From the NCBI RefSeq assembly GCF_003426735.1, contig NZ_QVON01000004.1, forward strand, positions 372,001 through 436,000: a stretch of DNA of 64,000 bases. Reading direction: 5' to 3'. Position numbers and translations under genes: made by a program. The DNA comes from Arenibacter sp. P308M17 (lineage in GTDB: Bacteria > Bacteroidota > Bacteroidia > Flavobacteriales > Flavobacteriaceae). The notes under the pieces were generated by a model that saw only the letters and a list, made by a program, of their open reading frames with translations, did not search any database and was not told where the DNA came from. This document shows positions 8,143 to 17,694 of the stretch, in pieces. The stretch's first letter is position 1. Every line of letters begins with the position of its first letter.

Positions 8143-8312
8143 ACTTCTACCCAAAAAACCCTCATGCAATAAGAAAACATTTGCCCCCTCAGTGCCTATT
8201 ATGCACATTTACTGCCCACTGCCTTTTACCAACTACCGACACTAAATTTTATAGAAACAAATCCATATAACCATCGGGAGCAATAAAATTAAAAGGCTTT
8301 AACCAGATAATA

Positions 8313-8339
8313 AAAAAACCCCGTATAAACGGGGTTTTT
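8313..8339. terminator. Bidirectional intrinsic terminator
   Basis: CCCCG (8319-8323) and CGGGG (8330-8334) form a stem around a six-base loop, flanked by five A on the left and five T on the right. It serves the convergent dnk and hppA genes. Confidence 0.9.
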
Positions 8340-8369
8340 AAGATAATGCCAAAATATAAGTTTTGAGAC

Positions 8370-10781
8370 TTACTTTCTAATATCAATTTTTTCTACAACT
8401 ACTTTTTTATCATTTTCATCCCATTTCGTAGTCTTTTCAAATGCTTCCAATTGTGCTTTTACCTGCTCTTGGGTTCCATTGAATATTTTTTCCTCCGTAA
8501 CGGTTTTACCATTTTCCGTAACACTATAAGTCACAATGGCCTGTGCCAAATCTGTAGACTCCACATTCATTTCAACCTGTACTTCCTGCTCCGCAACCCC
8601 TGTTTCCAAATGTCCCCCTAATATTGGGGCAATTACCAATCCGATCAAACAGGTAAGCTTTATTAGAATATTCATTGAAGGTCCGGAAGTATCCTTAAAG
8701 GGATCCCCTACGGTATCCCCGGTTACTGCCGCCTTATGGGCATCGGACCCCTTGTAGGTCATTTCCCCATTAATTTCCACTCCTGCCTCAAAAGATTTTT
8801 TAGCATTGTCCCAGGCTCCCCCGGCATTGTTTTGGAAAATGGCCCAAAGCACCCCGGAAACGGTTACACCGGCCATATAACCTCCCAGCATTTCAGCAAT
8901 TAATTGATTATCGCTTCCATAGACCAATTTCCCTAAAAGCACAATAGCGATAGGAAATCCTATGGTCAGTATCCCTGGTAGCATCATTTCACGTAAGGCC
9001 GCCTTGGTAGATATATCCACGCACTTGGCATAATCAGGTTTGCCCGTACCTGCCATTATTCCCGGTATTTCCTTGAATTGTCTACGCACCTCATAAACCA
9101 TATCCATAGCTGCCTTGCCCACCGAATTCATGGCCAGGGCGGAAAAAACGACTGGAATCATACCTCCTACAAAAAGCATGGCCAAAACAGGGGCCTTAAA
9201 AATATTGATCCCGTCTATCCCCGTAAAAGTTACATAAGCTGCAAATAAGGCCAGGGATGTCAAGGCTGCGGAAGCAATGGCAAATCCTTTTCCTGTAGCT
9301 GCGGTGGTATTTCCTACCGAATCCAAAATATCGGTACGCTCCCTTACAATTGGATCCTGTTCACTCATTTCCGCTATACCTCCTGCATTATCGGAAATAG
9401 GTCCAAACGCGTCTATGGCCAACTGCATAGCAGTGGTAGCCATCATAGCTGAAGCGGCCAATGCCACTCCGTAAAAACCGGCAAAGGCGTAGGAAGACCA
9501 AATGGCCGCAGCGAACAAAAGAACTGTTGGAAAGGTAGAGATCATTCCTGTTGCCAGACCTGCAATTACATTGGTTCCCGCACCGGTACTCGATTTTTGA
9601 ACTATGGCCAACACAGGCTTGGTTCCCAAGCCTGTGTAATATTCGGTCACCGAGGAGATAACCCCTCCAACAACCAAACCTACAACAGTGGCATAAAACA
9701 CTCTAATAGAAGAAATATCCTTTAAACCTTCCCCAAAAAATTCCATTTGCATAGTTTCGGGCAACATGTATTTTACCAATACAAAACAGGCTACGAGGGT
9801 CAATGCAATGGAAACCCAATTTCCTACATTCAAGGCGCCCTGTACTTCCTTTTCCTTGGCCTCGTTATTTTTAATTTTCACCAACATGGTACCCACGATG
9901 GAAAATATAATTCCGAACCCAGCAATGGCCATAGGCAATAAAATTGGGCCAATTCCGCCAAAAGCGTCCTTAATGGCACCGCCCATATCCTTAATTACAT
10001 AATTTCCAAGTACCATGGCAGCCAATACGGTAGCTACATAAGATCCGAACAAATCGGCCCCCATACCGGCAACATCACCTACATTATCCCCTACGTTGTC
10101 GGCAATTGTGGCCGGATTACGGGGATCATCCTCTGGAATACCGGCCTCTACCTTCCCAACCAAATCCGCCCCCACATCTGCAGCCTTGGTGTAGATACCT
10201 CCACCAACTCTTGCAAATAAGGCAATGGATTCCGCACCAAGGGAAAAACCCGCCAATGTTTCAAGAACAACGGTCATGTCTTCCGTGGAAGTCCATACTC
10301 CGTTCATAAAAAAATGAAACAACAGAATAAAGGCAGTGGTCAAACCCAATACGGCCAGACCTGCAACACCAAGCCCCATCACGGTACCCCCTCCAAAAGA
10401 CACCTTTAAAGCCTGTGGCAAACTGGTACGGGCGGCCTGCGTAGTTCTAACATTTGTTTTTGTGGCGATCTTCATCCCCATATTACCTGCCAAGGCAGAA
10501 AAGAAAGCACCAAAAATAAAAGCTACTACAATAAGGATATGGGTTGTAGGTACTATAAAAGAAATTGCGGCCAATGCAACACTGGCCCCTATAACGAAAA
10601 ATGTCAATAATTTATACTCTGCCTTTAGAAAGGCCAAGGCGCCTTCATAGATATAATCTGAAATTTCTTTCATTTTTCCGTCCCCAGCATTTTGTTTTAA
10701 TACCCAGGACCTTTTTACCGCCATAAAAGCAAGACCTACCAATGCCATTATTACTGGCAAGTAAATAATTATTGATTCCAT
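8370..10781 (-). CDS. hppA: Membrane-bound ion-pumping pyrophosphatase
   Basis: An 803-residue, multi-pass inner-membrane protein that couples PPi hydrolysis to cation export. The PPi-binding [22 protein letters not shown] (residues 202-222) and DNVGDNVGD are intact. The potassium-determining segment reads [10 protein letters not shown] (490-499), with Ala494 and Gly497 where K+-independent enzymes carry Lys and Thr, so it is predicted to be K+-dependent. GADLFGSY (241-248) lacks the Glu seen at this place in Na+ pumps, which favours H+ transport. The last ~75 residues (from about VAEQEVQ) are a charged soluble extension beyond the usual membrane core. ppa lies directly upstream but behind its own terminator. 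Confidence 0.95.
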   Translation of the reverse strand: MESIIIYLPVIMALVGLAFMAVKRSWVLKQNAGDGKMKEISDYIYEGALAFLKAEYKLLTFFVIGASVALAAISFIVPTTHILIVVAFIFGAFFSALAGNMGMKIATKTNVRTTQAARTSLPQALKVSFGGGTVMGLGVAGLAVLGLTTAFILLFHFFMNGVWTSTEDMTVVLETLAGFSLGAESIALFARVGGGIYTKAADVGADLVGKVEAGIPEDDPRNPATIADNVGDNVGDVAGMGADLFGSYVATVLAAMVLGNYVIKDMGGAIKDAFGGIGPILLPMAIAGFGIIFSIVGTMLVKIKNNEAKEKEVQGALNVGNWVSIALTLVACFVLVKYMLPETMQMEFFGEGLKDISSIRVFYATVVGLVVGGVISSVTEYYTGLGTKPVLAIVQKSSTGAGTNVIAGLATGMISTFPTVLLFAAAIWSSYAFAGFYGVALAASAMMATTAMQLAIDAFGPISDNAGGIAEMSEQDPIVRERTDILDSVGNTTAATGKGFAIASAALTSLALFAAYVTFTGIDGINIFKAPVLAMLFVGGMIPVVFSALAMNSVGKAAMDMVYEVRRQFKEIPGIMAGTGKPDYAKCVDISTKAALREMMLPGILTIGFPIAIVLLGKLVYGSDNQLIAEMLGGYMAGVTVSGVLWAIFQNNAGGAWDNAKKSFEAGVEINGEMTYKGSDAHKAAVTGDTVGDPFKDTSGPSMNILIKLTCLIGLVIAPILGGHLETGVAEQEVQVEMNVESTDLAQAIVTYSVTENGKTVTEEKIFNGTQEQVKAQLEAFEKTTKWDENDKKVVVEKIDIRK

Positions 10782-10813
10782 TTGTTTGATTATTTGTTAA
10801 ATATTTTGAGGGG

Positions 10814-10821
10814 CAAAAGTA
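10814..10821 (-). promoter_or_regulatory. -7 box of hppA (TACTTTTG)
   Basis: This is an exact TAnnTTTG, 33 nt before the hppA start codon, downstream of the ppa terminator. No good -33 element is seen. Confidence 0.55.
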
Positions 10822-10840
10822 GTAAAATATGGTAGAATAA

Positions 10841-10874
10841 AAAAAGCAATATTACTTCCGCAATACTGCTTTTT
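10841..10874 (-). terminator. Terminator of ppa
   Basis: AAAAAGCAATATT (10841-10853) and AATACTGCTTTTT (10862-10874) are complementary at 12 of 13 positions around an 8-nt loop. A T-run follows in the minus direction, so ppa and hppA are separate transcripts. Confidence 0.85.
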
Positions 10875-10895
10875 AACTTTTTAAAAAATTAAGGA

Positions 10896-11426
10896 TTAAT
10901 ACTTTATACTTACATCCTGTTTTGGAACGTCGCTATCCTTAAACCTCTGTATACATTTTGCCACAATTTCCCTTGCTTCCTGCTGTTCTCCCCATCCGCC
11001 AACATCTACCTTTTTCTTTTCAAGATCCTTATAGACTTTAAAGAAATGCTCAATTTCCTTTATTAAATGAGGATTTAATTCGCTTAAATCATTGATCTTG
11101 TTCCAGATGGGATCGGATACGGGTACGCAAATAACCTTTTCATCGGGTCCTTTTTCATCGGTCATATGAAATACCCCAATAGGTTTTACCTCCATTACAC
11201 AACCGGGAAATGTTGCTTCGGTCACCAAAACAAGGACGTCCAAGGGATCGCCGTCCAATGCCAAGGTTTCTGGGATAAACCCATAGTCGGCCGGGTACAT
11301 CATGGATGAAAAAATCATCCTGTCGTACCTTATCTTCTTTAGGGCAAAATCGTATTCATATTTATTTCTACTACCCTTAGGTATTTCGATCAATACATCG
11401 AACGACGTAATAGCTTCATTGCTCAT
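10896..11426 (-). CDS. ppa: Soluble inorganic pyrophosphatase (family I)
   Basis: A 176-residue cytosolic enzyme hydrolysing PPi to phosphate, which drives biosynthetic reactions forward. Diagnostic features are EIPKGSRNKYEYD, YPADYGFIP and the metal-binding motif DGDPLDVLVL (Asp58, Asp60, Asp63). The length equals the bacterial type. The start MSNEAITSFDVLIEIPKGS was preferred; the open frame extends 13 residues further without support. It neighbours hppA, the membrane pyrophosphatase, so soluble and energy-conserving PPi use are encoded side by side but on separate transcripts. A ~165-bp repeat element lies directly upstream. Confidence 0.96.
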   Translation of the reverse strand: MSNEAITSFDVLIEIPKGSRNKYEYDFALKKIRYDRMIFSSMMYPADYGFIPETLALDGDPLDVLVLVTEATFPGCVMEVKPIGVFHMTDEKGPDEKVICVPVSDPIWNKINDLSELNPHLIKEIEHFFKVYKDLEKKKVDVGGWGEQQEAREIVAKCIQRFKDSDVPKQDVSIKY

Positions 11427-11472
11427 ATGGTTACATTTAATCTTATAATGTTCTAAAAATAACAAATTAATA

Positions 11473-11637
11473 CTTATGTCCTGTCAATCCTACTTTAGCC
11501 ATCCCAAGCCTTGTTCTTTTTCACCCGGCCTTCGTTAAAAAACAGTTCCGTAGCACGGCTATGCAACATTTTTTTGCCTTGGCCAGATAAAAAATAACCA
11601 CGACTTAAACGACACAGTAGCATTGACATGATACTAG
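11473..11637 (-). mobile_element. MITE-like element, copy B
   Basis: This ~165-bp non-coding unit is about 94% identical, by eye, to copy A at 42745-42910, in opposite orientation. In element direction it runs from CTAGTATCATGTCAATGC to ATTGACAGGACATAAG. Imperfect terminal inverted repeats share TGTCAA/TTGACA, and TA occurs at both ends. The centre is a hairpin, GGCCAAGGCAAAAAAA...TTTTTTAACGAAGGCC. It lies between ppa and the DUF5686 gene. Confidence 0.75.
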
Positions 11638-11657
11638 GTAACTGTCAAAAAAGTATA

Positions 11658-14153
11658 TCAGAAAAGAAATCCGAAGGACCCGGTTACCCCAAAGGATCTT
11701 GCTCCGGGATTCTCCAAATAATTCCCCCTAAAGTTAAAATCTATCCTCAAAATCTTAAAGATATTCCCAACTCCTACCGAATACTCCCAATATATCTTAT
11801 CATCAGGGGCAATTAAAGGAATATTTGCCGGGGCGCTCAAAGCCCTGTTTTCATCCGAAAGTTCCCCCCAGACCCCTCGTAAACCAATTATTTCCCTTAG
11901 GTTCCATTTTCTCATAAAGGGAATCCTTGAAAAAAACCTTCCGTTGAAATTATGCTCCAAATGTGCCGAAACATAGGTATCGGTAACGAATTCATAAAAA
12001 TCAAGATTCGAAAAAGTATTGTACACGGAAAAAAATGTTTGATTTCCAGGAATGGCGTTCAGTAGTCCTAAGGGTACCTCTCCATACGTCTTCCCTATCT
12101 CCACTGTGGTCAGCAACCTTCCAAGACCTCCTACCTGCCAAGGCTGGGTATAGCTAAACTGCACTTTTTTATAATCGAAATCACTATCCAAGAAATTTTT
12201 TAGACCATTGGTATAGGACAAAAACAAAGTACTGTAATTATCGTTCACATCCCGTCTTTCCACACCGCTTCCTATAGTCTTCTTTCCCGGTGTATAGATA
12301 AGAATGGTGGAAAGGTCAAATTGATTTATTTCCGAAGATATCCCTGTGGGAGAAGTAGGATCAATATAATCCAAGCCAAAGGCATTGGGCAGGGCAGAGC
12401 TAAGTGTCCTGTAGGATCCACCTACCCCTACCCTGAAATTGGTGATCGGTTCCAGTTCCAGATTAAAGGTGCTAAGATCTATATTGGTAAGTCGATTATT
12501 GGAACCGACCGTTAGCACCGACGAGGACGCTATACTTCTTCCCAGAACATCCGTTGTAGCGGTTAAGCTGATTCCCAATTGTTCTATATCCCTTCTTTTA
12601 CCACCAGAAATGATAAACCTGGATTTTTTGTCCACCAGCCATTTTCCGGAAATCCCATACTTAAATTTATCGTCCCCAAAACCATAGGCCAAATACGCCT
12701 GCAATCGCCAGGGATCGTTTTGCCCAAAATAAGTCCTGGCCCCAACCCTAAGTCGAACCCCTTCCGCCTCATTATAACCAAAAATGCTGTACACGTCCCC
12801 TAGATCCAAATTCCATTTATCTATTTCCACATACCCGGACCCCAGTATGCTAACTATGTTATAGTAGCTTTTAAATTTGGGTACCGTCTTTAAGGTATCC
12901 AATAATTTATAAATACCTTTTTCATCGGCATTTAGGGACTCCAATCTATTGGCCTCCCAGAAGTCATCCTCCTTGTTCAGTACCATAGGGTCAAAAGGAT
13001 CGGTCTTGGCCTTATAAAATTCATTGGGTTTTGGCTGATTAAATTTATAATCCCCGTATACCGTAGTCCTCTTACCGTATACCCCTCTTGAATTTTCCTT
13101 TTTATTAAAACTAAAATCGGACAACATATAATCACGGGTCAAGAGAAAAACGGAATCGTTGACCACATCGAACTCCTGTTCGATATAAATTTCTTTGACC
13201 CAGTTGATATTGGCACTTTTGGTGACGGCCAAATTTATATTCTTCACCGCATAGGTGGTATCGTTCACCCAAAAATCCCCTTTGAACGTAAGCTCGTTCT
13301 TGCGTCTTGGGTAATAAATAATATTGTAGCACCATTTATTATCTATAAAGGCACTATCCGCCAAGACATAATTATAGGTGTCCACCCCTGTCCGGGACAA
13401 TGGACTGGTAAAACTCTTGTCGAAAAATTTTAAATAATTATCGTAAATATCGTAATCGGAATAAAGATCGGCAATAAAGGCAATTATAGCCTGATTGTTG
13501 CTGAAACCGGAATTCTTGCTCCCCAAAACATCTTCCTTCACCAAGGCCTTCACATTATCGCCATAGACCTTGGAAAAAGTTTCGTTCAAAAAAATAGGCA
13601 AATAGGTCTTCCCAGTTATCCGTGAAGTATCCAAATCGTTAAAAACAAATTCCAAGCCCCTAAAAACCCTACTTTTCATAAGGGCGCTGTCTATCGTATT
13701 TAGGTCAAACTCAACTTTCTCATACTTGTCAAACTGATACTGTTTAAACATATGGACCCCGTTCTTACGTTTTTTGGCCCATATTTTTTTAAGTATATCG
13801 ATGGCGGGATTATTTTTTTTATCGGTCTTACCAAAATAAACCACTACCTCGTCCAACTGTTCGCTGGACTCTTCCAACACAATATTCATGTCATAGGTAA
13901 CCTTGGCCTCAAGGCTTATTTCCTTGGTTTCGTAACCTATAAAAGACACCAGCAAGGTAGTATAGGTATTTTCCGATTCCATATAAAACCTGCCATTGTC
14001 ATTGGTTATGGTACCTTCCGAGGAATCCTTGAAAAGCACATTGGCAAAAGAAACGGGTTCCCCGGCGCTATCCAATACAATACCCCCTACCTTGGTCTGG
14101 CAAAAAGTGTATTGAACGATAAACAAAAATAGGATTACAAGGATTCTTGCCAT
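11658..14153 (-). CDS. DUF5686 / carboxypeptidase-regulatory-like outer-membrane protein
   Basis: An 831-residue exported protein. The N-terminus MARILVILFLFIVQYTFCQ is a signal peptide. Residues ~20-95 form a carboxypeptidase regulatory-like beta domain (GIVLDSAGEPVSFANVLFKD, TNDNGRFYM, LLVSFIGYE). The remainder matches the DUF5686 family, ending in amphipathic strands and a terminal aromatic (GSFGFLF) as in outer-membrane beta-barrels. Proteins of this type share the N-terminal domain with SusC receptors but lack a TonB plug. The role is not known; a barrel or surface function is inferred. The gene stands alone. Its 3' end abuts repeat copy B. Confidence 0.85.
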   Translation of the reverse strand: MARILVILFLFIVQYTFCQTKVGGIVLDSAGEPVSFANVLFKDSSEGTITNDNGRFYMESENTYTTLLVSFIGYETKEISLEAKVTYDMNIVLEESSEQLDEVVVYFGKTDKKNNPAIDILKKIWAKKRKNGVHMFKQYQFDKYEKVEFDLNTIDSALMKSRVFRGLEFVFNDLDTSRITGKTYLPIFLNETFSKVYGDNVKALVKEDVLGSKNSGFSNNQAIIAFIADLYSDYDIYDNYLKFFDKSFTSPLSRTGVDTYNYVLADSAFIDNKWCYNIIYYPRRKNELTFKGDFWVNDTTYAVKNINLAVTKSANINWVKEIYIEQEFDVVNDSVFLLTRDYMLSDFSFNKKENSRGVYGKRTTVYGDYKFNQPKPNEFYKAKTDPFDPMVLNKEDDFWEANRLESLNADEKGIYKLLDTLKTVPKFKSYYNIVSILGSGYVEIDKWNLDLGDVYSIFGYNEAEGVRLRVGARTYFGQNDPWRLQAYLAYGFGDDKFKYGISGKWLVDKKSRFIISGGKRRDIEQLGISLTATTDVLGRSIASSSVLTVGSNNRLTNIDLSTFNLELEPITNFRVGVGGSYRTLSSALPNAFGLDYIDPTSPTGISSEINQFDLSTILIYTPGKKTIGSGVERRDVNDNYSTLFLSYTNGLKNFLDSDFDYKKVQFSYTQPWQVGGLGRLLTTVEIGKTYGEVPLGLLNAIPGNQTFFSVYNTFSNLDFYEFVTDTYVSAHLEHNFNGRFFSRIPFMRKWNLREIIGLRGVWGELSDENRALSAPANIPLIAPDDKIYWEYSVGVGNIFKILRIDFNFRGNYLENPGARSFGVTGSFGFLF

Positions 14154-14264
14154 TTTCTTATTTAAAAAGACCTCTAATAAAAAGGCTCCTCTCCATTTTA
14201 GGAAGGAACCGAACGTATAGACGTAACCAACGGCCCGTACTTACCCTTTATATTAAATTTATAA

Positions 14265-14298
14265 TATAAAAGCTCCGTTAACCAAGAGTCAACGAAGC
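14265..14298 (-). terminator. Terminator of pdhB
   Basis: On the minus strand, GCTTCGTTGAC (14298-14288) pairs with GTTAACGGAGC (14282-14272) with two wobble pairs and a 5-nt loop, followed by TTTTATATT. Confidence 0.75.
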
Positions 14299-14322
14299 CA
14301 TAACATGTTTTTAGGGTATATA

Positions 14323-15303
14323 TTATAATTTGTACAATACTTTCTTTACCGCCTTTACAACATCCTCATGGTTGGGCAACCATTCTGCCAATAAAACCGG
14401 CGAATATGGTGCCGGGGTATCCGCTGTATTGATCTTTACGATGGGGGCATCCAAATAATCGAAGGCATTGGACTGCACATGATAGGTAATCTCTGTGGCT
14501 ACATTGCCAAAGGGCCAAGCTTCCTCCAAAATAACCAATCTATTAGTTTTTTTTACGGATTTTAAAACCGCCTCGTAATCCAAGGGTTTAACCGTACGCA
14601 AATCAATAATTTCCAAACTAATATTTTCCTTGGCCAATTCTTCCGCGGCCTTATCCGCTTCCTTAATTATTTTACCAAAGGAAACAAGGGTAACATCCGT
14701 ACCTTCCCTCCTAATTTCGGCTACTCCCAAAGGAATGGTATAATCCCCTTCCGGAACTTCGCCCTTATCTCCATACATCTGTTCCGATTCCATAAAAATA
14801 ACCGGATCATTATCGCGGATGGCCGATTTTAAAAGCCCCTTGGCATCTTTCGGGTTGGAGGGAACCACTACTTTAAGCCCGGGACAGTTGGCATACCAAC
14901 TTTCAAATGCCTGTGAATGGGTCGCCGCCAATTGACCGGCGGAAGCTGTTGGCCCACGGAAAACTATGGGACAATTAAACTGACCTCCGGACATTTGCCT
15001 GATCTTAGCGGCGTTATTGATGATTTGATCTATCCCTACCAACGCAAAATTAAAGGTCATAAACTCTATTATTGGCCTATTGCCGATCATAGCCGAACCC
15101 ACACCAATCCCGGCAAAACCAAGCTCGGATATAGGGGTATCAATTACCCTTTCCGGACCAAACTCGTCCAACATTCCTTTGGAAGCCTTATAGGCACCGT
15201 TATATTCAGCAACTTCTTCACCCATCAAATAAACGGTCTCGTCCCTCCTCATCTCCTCGGACATTGCTTCCTGTATAGCCTCCCTAAACTGTAGTGTTTT
15301 CAT
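14323..15303 (-). CDS. pdhB: Pyruvate dehydrogenase E1 component, beta subunit
   Basis: A 326-residue E1 beta subunit, pairing with E1 alpha (62296-63294 in this window) in oxidative decarboxylation of pyruvate. It has the transketolase pyrimidine-binding fold (LMGEEVAEYNGAYKASKGMLDEFG, DTPISELGFAGIGVGSAM, EFMTFNFALVGIDQIINNAAK) and a C-terminal domain (EIIDLRTVKPLDYEAVLKSV, ILEEAWPFGNVATEI). The length is typical. It is a single-gene transcript with its own -7 box and terminator, about 45 kb from the pdhA-pdhC operon. A branched-chain oxoacid dehydrogenase role is less likely, because the closest partners in view are pdhA-type. Confidence 0.93.
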   Translation of the reverse strand: MKTLQFREAIQEAMSEEMRRDETVYLMGEEVAEYNGAYKASKGMLDEFGPERVIDTPISELGFAGIGVGSAMIGNRPIIEFMTFNFALVGIDQIINNAAKIRQMSGGQFNCPIVFRGPTASAGQLAATHSQAFESWYANCPGLKVVVPSNPKDAKGLLKSAIRDNDPVIFMESEQMYGDKGEVPEGDYTIPLGVAEIRREGTDVTLVSFGKIIKEADKAAEELAKENISLEIIDLRTVKPLDYEAVLKSVKKTNRLVILEEAWPFGNVATEITYHVQSNAFDYLDAPIVKINTADTPAPYSPVLLAEWLPNHEDVVKAVKKVLYKL

Positions 15304-15345
15304 CTTTAAAATGGAATCTTTATGTTAAAATGCTAAAAGCGCTAG

Positions 15346-15353
15346 CAAAAGTA
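15346..15353 (-). promoter_or_regulatory. -7 box of pdhB (TACTTTTG)
   Basis: This is an exact TAnnTTTG, 43 nt before the pdhB start codon. The -33 element is unclear. Confidence 0.5.
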
Positions 15354-15504
15354 GGAAATAATATATCATGATTAGGAAGTAAACAATTAAAAATACCTCA
15401 AAAAATACTATGCATGCATAGTATTTAAAAAAATTATTGAGTATATTAGCCACCATTTCTTAATCAACGGTCAACAAAATATTATCAGATGAAATATCCA
15501 TTAG

Positions 15505-15598
15505 CAAAATTTTCAAACCTCCCGATAATTATCGGGACGAAAATGATTATTTGGACATTACATCTGACCGATAAAAAAACAATAAATATAAACAGATG
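15505..15598 (+). repeat. Duplicated 5' leader, copy X1 (empty site)
   Basis: The stretch upstream of etfB shares several blocks with 42921-43033: GATAATTATCGG, ACGAAAATGATTA, CATTACA/CATTGCA, TCTGACC, and the A-rich run up to AACAGATGAAA including the start codon. Here CATTACA is followed directly by TCTGACC; in the other copy a 22-nt palindrome separates them. Confidence 0.7.
15521..15536. repeat. CCCGATAATTATCGGG palindrome, copy 1
   Basis: A perfect 16-bp palindrome, also found as a 14-bp core at 42932-42945 and with one extra base at 60398-60414. Confidence 0.8.
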
Positions 15599-16342
15599 AA
15601 AATTTTAGTATGCCTAAGTAATGTCCCGGACACTACTTCAAAGATAAACTTCACGGAAAATGACACCAAATTTGACACCAATGGGGTGCAATTTGTTATT
15701 AATCCGAATGATGAATTTGGTCTCACGCGCGCCATGTGGTTCAAAGAAAAGCAAGGGGCCACCGTACATGTAGCTACTGTAGGCGAGGCCAGCACCGAAC
15801 CAACCATTAGAAAAGCGCTCGCCATTGGTGCGGATGAAGCAATACGTGTAAACGCAGTTCCCCTAGATGGTTTTTTTGTGGCCGAGCAGTTGGCAGAAGT
15901 TATCAAGAACGGGGAATACGACCTGGTAATAGCCGGAAGGGAATCCATTGATTACAATGGTGGCATGGTCCCCGGCATTTTAGCCACTTTGTTGGACATG
16001 AACTTCGTCAATACCTGTATAAGTCTGGAAATCGAGGGCAACAATGCCACGGCTACAAGAGAGATCGATGGCGGTAAGGAAAAGATAGCGACCACCTTGC
16101 CATTGGTCATCGGGGGACAAAAAGGCCTTGTTGCCGAAAGCGACCTAAGAATTCCGAATATGAGGGGAATTATGATGGCACGCCAGAAAAAATTGAATGT
16201 AGTTGAACCTACTACATCCAAAAATGCCACAACAGATGTTAAATTTGAAAAACCTGCCCCAAAAGGCAAGGTAACCTTAGTGGATGCCGATAATATTGAC
16301 GAATTGATCAATTTATTGCACAACGAAGCCAAAGTAATCTAA
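15596..16342 (+). CDS. etfB: Electron transfer flavoprotein, beta subunit
   Basis: A 248-residue ETF beta subunit, which binds AMP and forms the ETF heterodimer that carries electrons from acyl-CoA dehydrogenases to the quinone pool. Supporting features are MKILVCLSNVPDTTSKINFT, NPNDEFGLTRAMWFKEKQGATVHVATVG, the adenine-nucleotide loop AGRESIDYNGGMVPGILA, and TTLPLVIGGQKGLVAESDLRIPNMRGIMMARQKKL. It precedes etfA by 128 nt on the same strand, so the pair is probably one transcript. The 5' leader is a repeated sequence shared with the anti-sigma-like gene at 43028. Confidence 0.95.
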   Translation: MKILVCLSNVPDTTSKINFTENDTKFDTNGVQFVINPNDEFGLTRAMWFKEKQGATVHVATVGEASTEPTIRKALAIGADEAIRVNAVPLDGFFVAEQLAEVIKNGEYDLVIAGRESIDYNGGMVPGILATLLDMNFVNTCISLEIEGNNATATREIDGGKEKIATTLPLVIGGQKGLVAESDLRIPNMRGIMMARQKKLNVVEPTTSKNATTDVKFEKPAPKGKVTLVDADNIDELINLLHNEAKVI

Positions 16343-16470
16343 TAAAAAAGCTCCTGCCGAATGAAACCAATTCGGATAGGCGATGCCCATATCAGATCAA
16401 AAAAAAATGATTTATAAAGCCATTACCATATATCTATGGAACAGGCTACTTGTTAAAACCCTATAACCCT

Positions 16471-17439
16471 ATGTCAGTTTTAGTATATACAGAATCCGAA
16501 AACGGAAAATATAAAAAGAATGCCCATGAGGTTGCCTCTTATGCCTATGAGGTAGCGAAGCTAATGGGAACCAAGGCCACGGCCATTTCCATTAATGCCG
16601 GTAAGGCCGAAAGCTTGGGCGACTTTGGAGTTTCCAAAGTATTGAACGTTTCCAATGACCAGCTAAAAACCTTCAGTGCAAAGGCCTTTGCCCAAGTAAT
16701 TGGCCAAGCGGCAGAAAAAGAAAACGCCAAGATTATAATCCTTAGTTCCAGTGCGGACACTAAATTCCTGGCTCCCATTTTAGCCGCGCAATTAAGGGCA
16801 GGTTATGTTCCCAATGTGGTATCGGCCCCGGAAAGCACCAGCCCGTTCAAAGTAAAAAGAACGGTATTTAGCAATAAGGGCTTTGCCGTTACCGAAATAA
16901 GTTCAGAAATTAAAATTGTCGGTGTTTCCAATAATGCTTTCGGGAGTGCGGAAAATAAAACCAAGGCCGAAGTGGAGAATTTTGAACCCGCTCTTGGGGG
17001 CGATTCCTTTACTACCAAATCTATAGAGGTAGACAAGGTAGTGGGCAAAGCTACCATTGCCGATGCCGATATTGTTGTATCGGGAGGTCGTGGCCTGAAA
17101 GGACCTGAAAACTGGGGGATGATAGAAGAATTGGCAGAAGTATTGGGAGCGGCTACCGCTTGTTCCAAACCGGTCTCCGATCTTGGATGGAGGCCACATG
17201 GGGAGCATGTTGGACAAACAGGAAAACCGGTGGCCAGCAATCTATACATTGCCATAGGCATCTCCGGGGCAATCCAGCATTTGGCAGGGGTTAGCTCTTC
17301 CAAGGTGAAAGTGGTCATCAATACGGACCCTGAAGCCCCCTTTTTTAAGGCTGCAGACTATGGCGTGGTTGGCGATGCTTTTGAAGTTGTTCCCAAGTTA
17401 ATCGAAAAATTAAAGGAATTTAAGGCCCAAAACGCTTAA
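16471..17439 (+). CDS. etfA: Electron transfer flavoprotein, alpha subunit
   Basis: The 322-residue FAD-binding ETF alpha subunit. The C-terminal FAD domain contains VVSGGRGLKGPENWGMIEELAEVLGAA, CSKPVSDLGWRPHGEHVGQTG, YIAIGISGAIQHLAGV and NTDPEAPFFKAADYGVVGD. The start MSVLVYTESENGKYKK was chosen; the longer frame adds seven residues. It follows etfB and is followed by repeat copy C. No ETF-quinone oxidoreductase is in the window. Confidence 0.95.
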   Translation: MSVLVYTESENGKYKKNAHEVASYAYEVAKLMGTKATAISINAGKAESLGDFGVSKVLNVSNDQLKTFSAKAFAQVIGQAAEKENAKIIILSSSADTKFLAPILAAQLRAGYVPNVVSAPESTSPFKVKRTVFSNKGFAVTEISSEIKIVGVSNNAFGSAENKTKAEVENFEPALGGDSFTTKSIEVDKVVGKATIADADIVVSGGRGLKGPENWGMIEELAEVLGAATACSKPVSDLGWRPHGEHVGQTGKPVASNLYIAIGISGAIQHLAGVSSSKVKVVINTDPEAPFFKAADYGVVGDAFEVVPKLIEKLKEFKAQNA

Positions 17440-17479
17440 TTTTTGTTAAATTGTGCCCCTTAAAGGGCTGCTCAAACAT

Positions 17480-17650
17480 ACTAGTGTTTAGTCAATGTTT
17501 AAACAACGGTTAAGGAATGATGGATCTTGAGTTGGGCCAAGGCGCAAAAAACGAGCATAGCCGTAGGCTACGTAAGGATTTTTGCAACGCAGGACCGGCT
17601 CAAGGGACACTTTAAATTACCCGTAGGTTTAGGCTTGACTGAACACTTGG
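17480..17650 (+). mobile_element. MITE-like element, copy C (diverged)
   Basis: This has the same architecture as copies A and B. The left end CTAGTGTTTAGTCAATG and right end TTGACTGAACACTTGG form a terminal inverted repeat. The centre has GGCCAAGGCGCAAAAAACG, CATAGCCGTAGGCTACG and TTTTTGCAACGC. TTGAGTTGGGCC near the middle pairs with GGACCGGCTCAA. Most of the sequence differs from A and B but the pairing is preserved. Confidence 0.65.
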
Positions 17651-17694
17651 CCCGCCCTGTATTTCGAACAGCCTTTTTTAGTTGATAAATTTCT

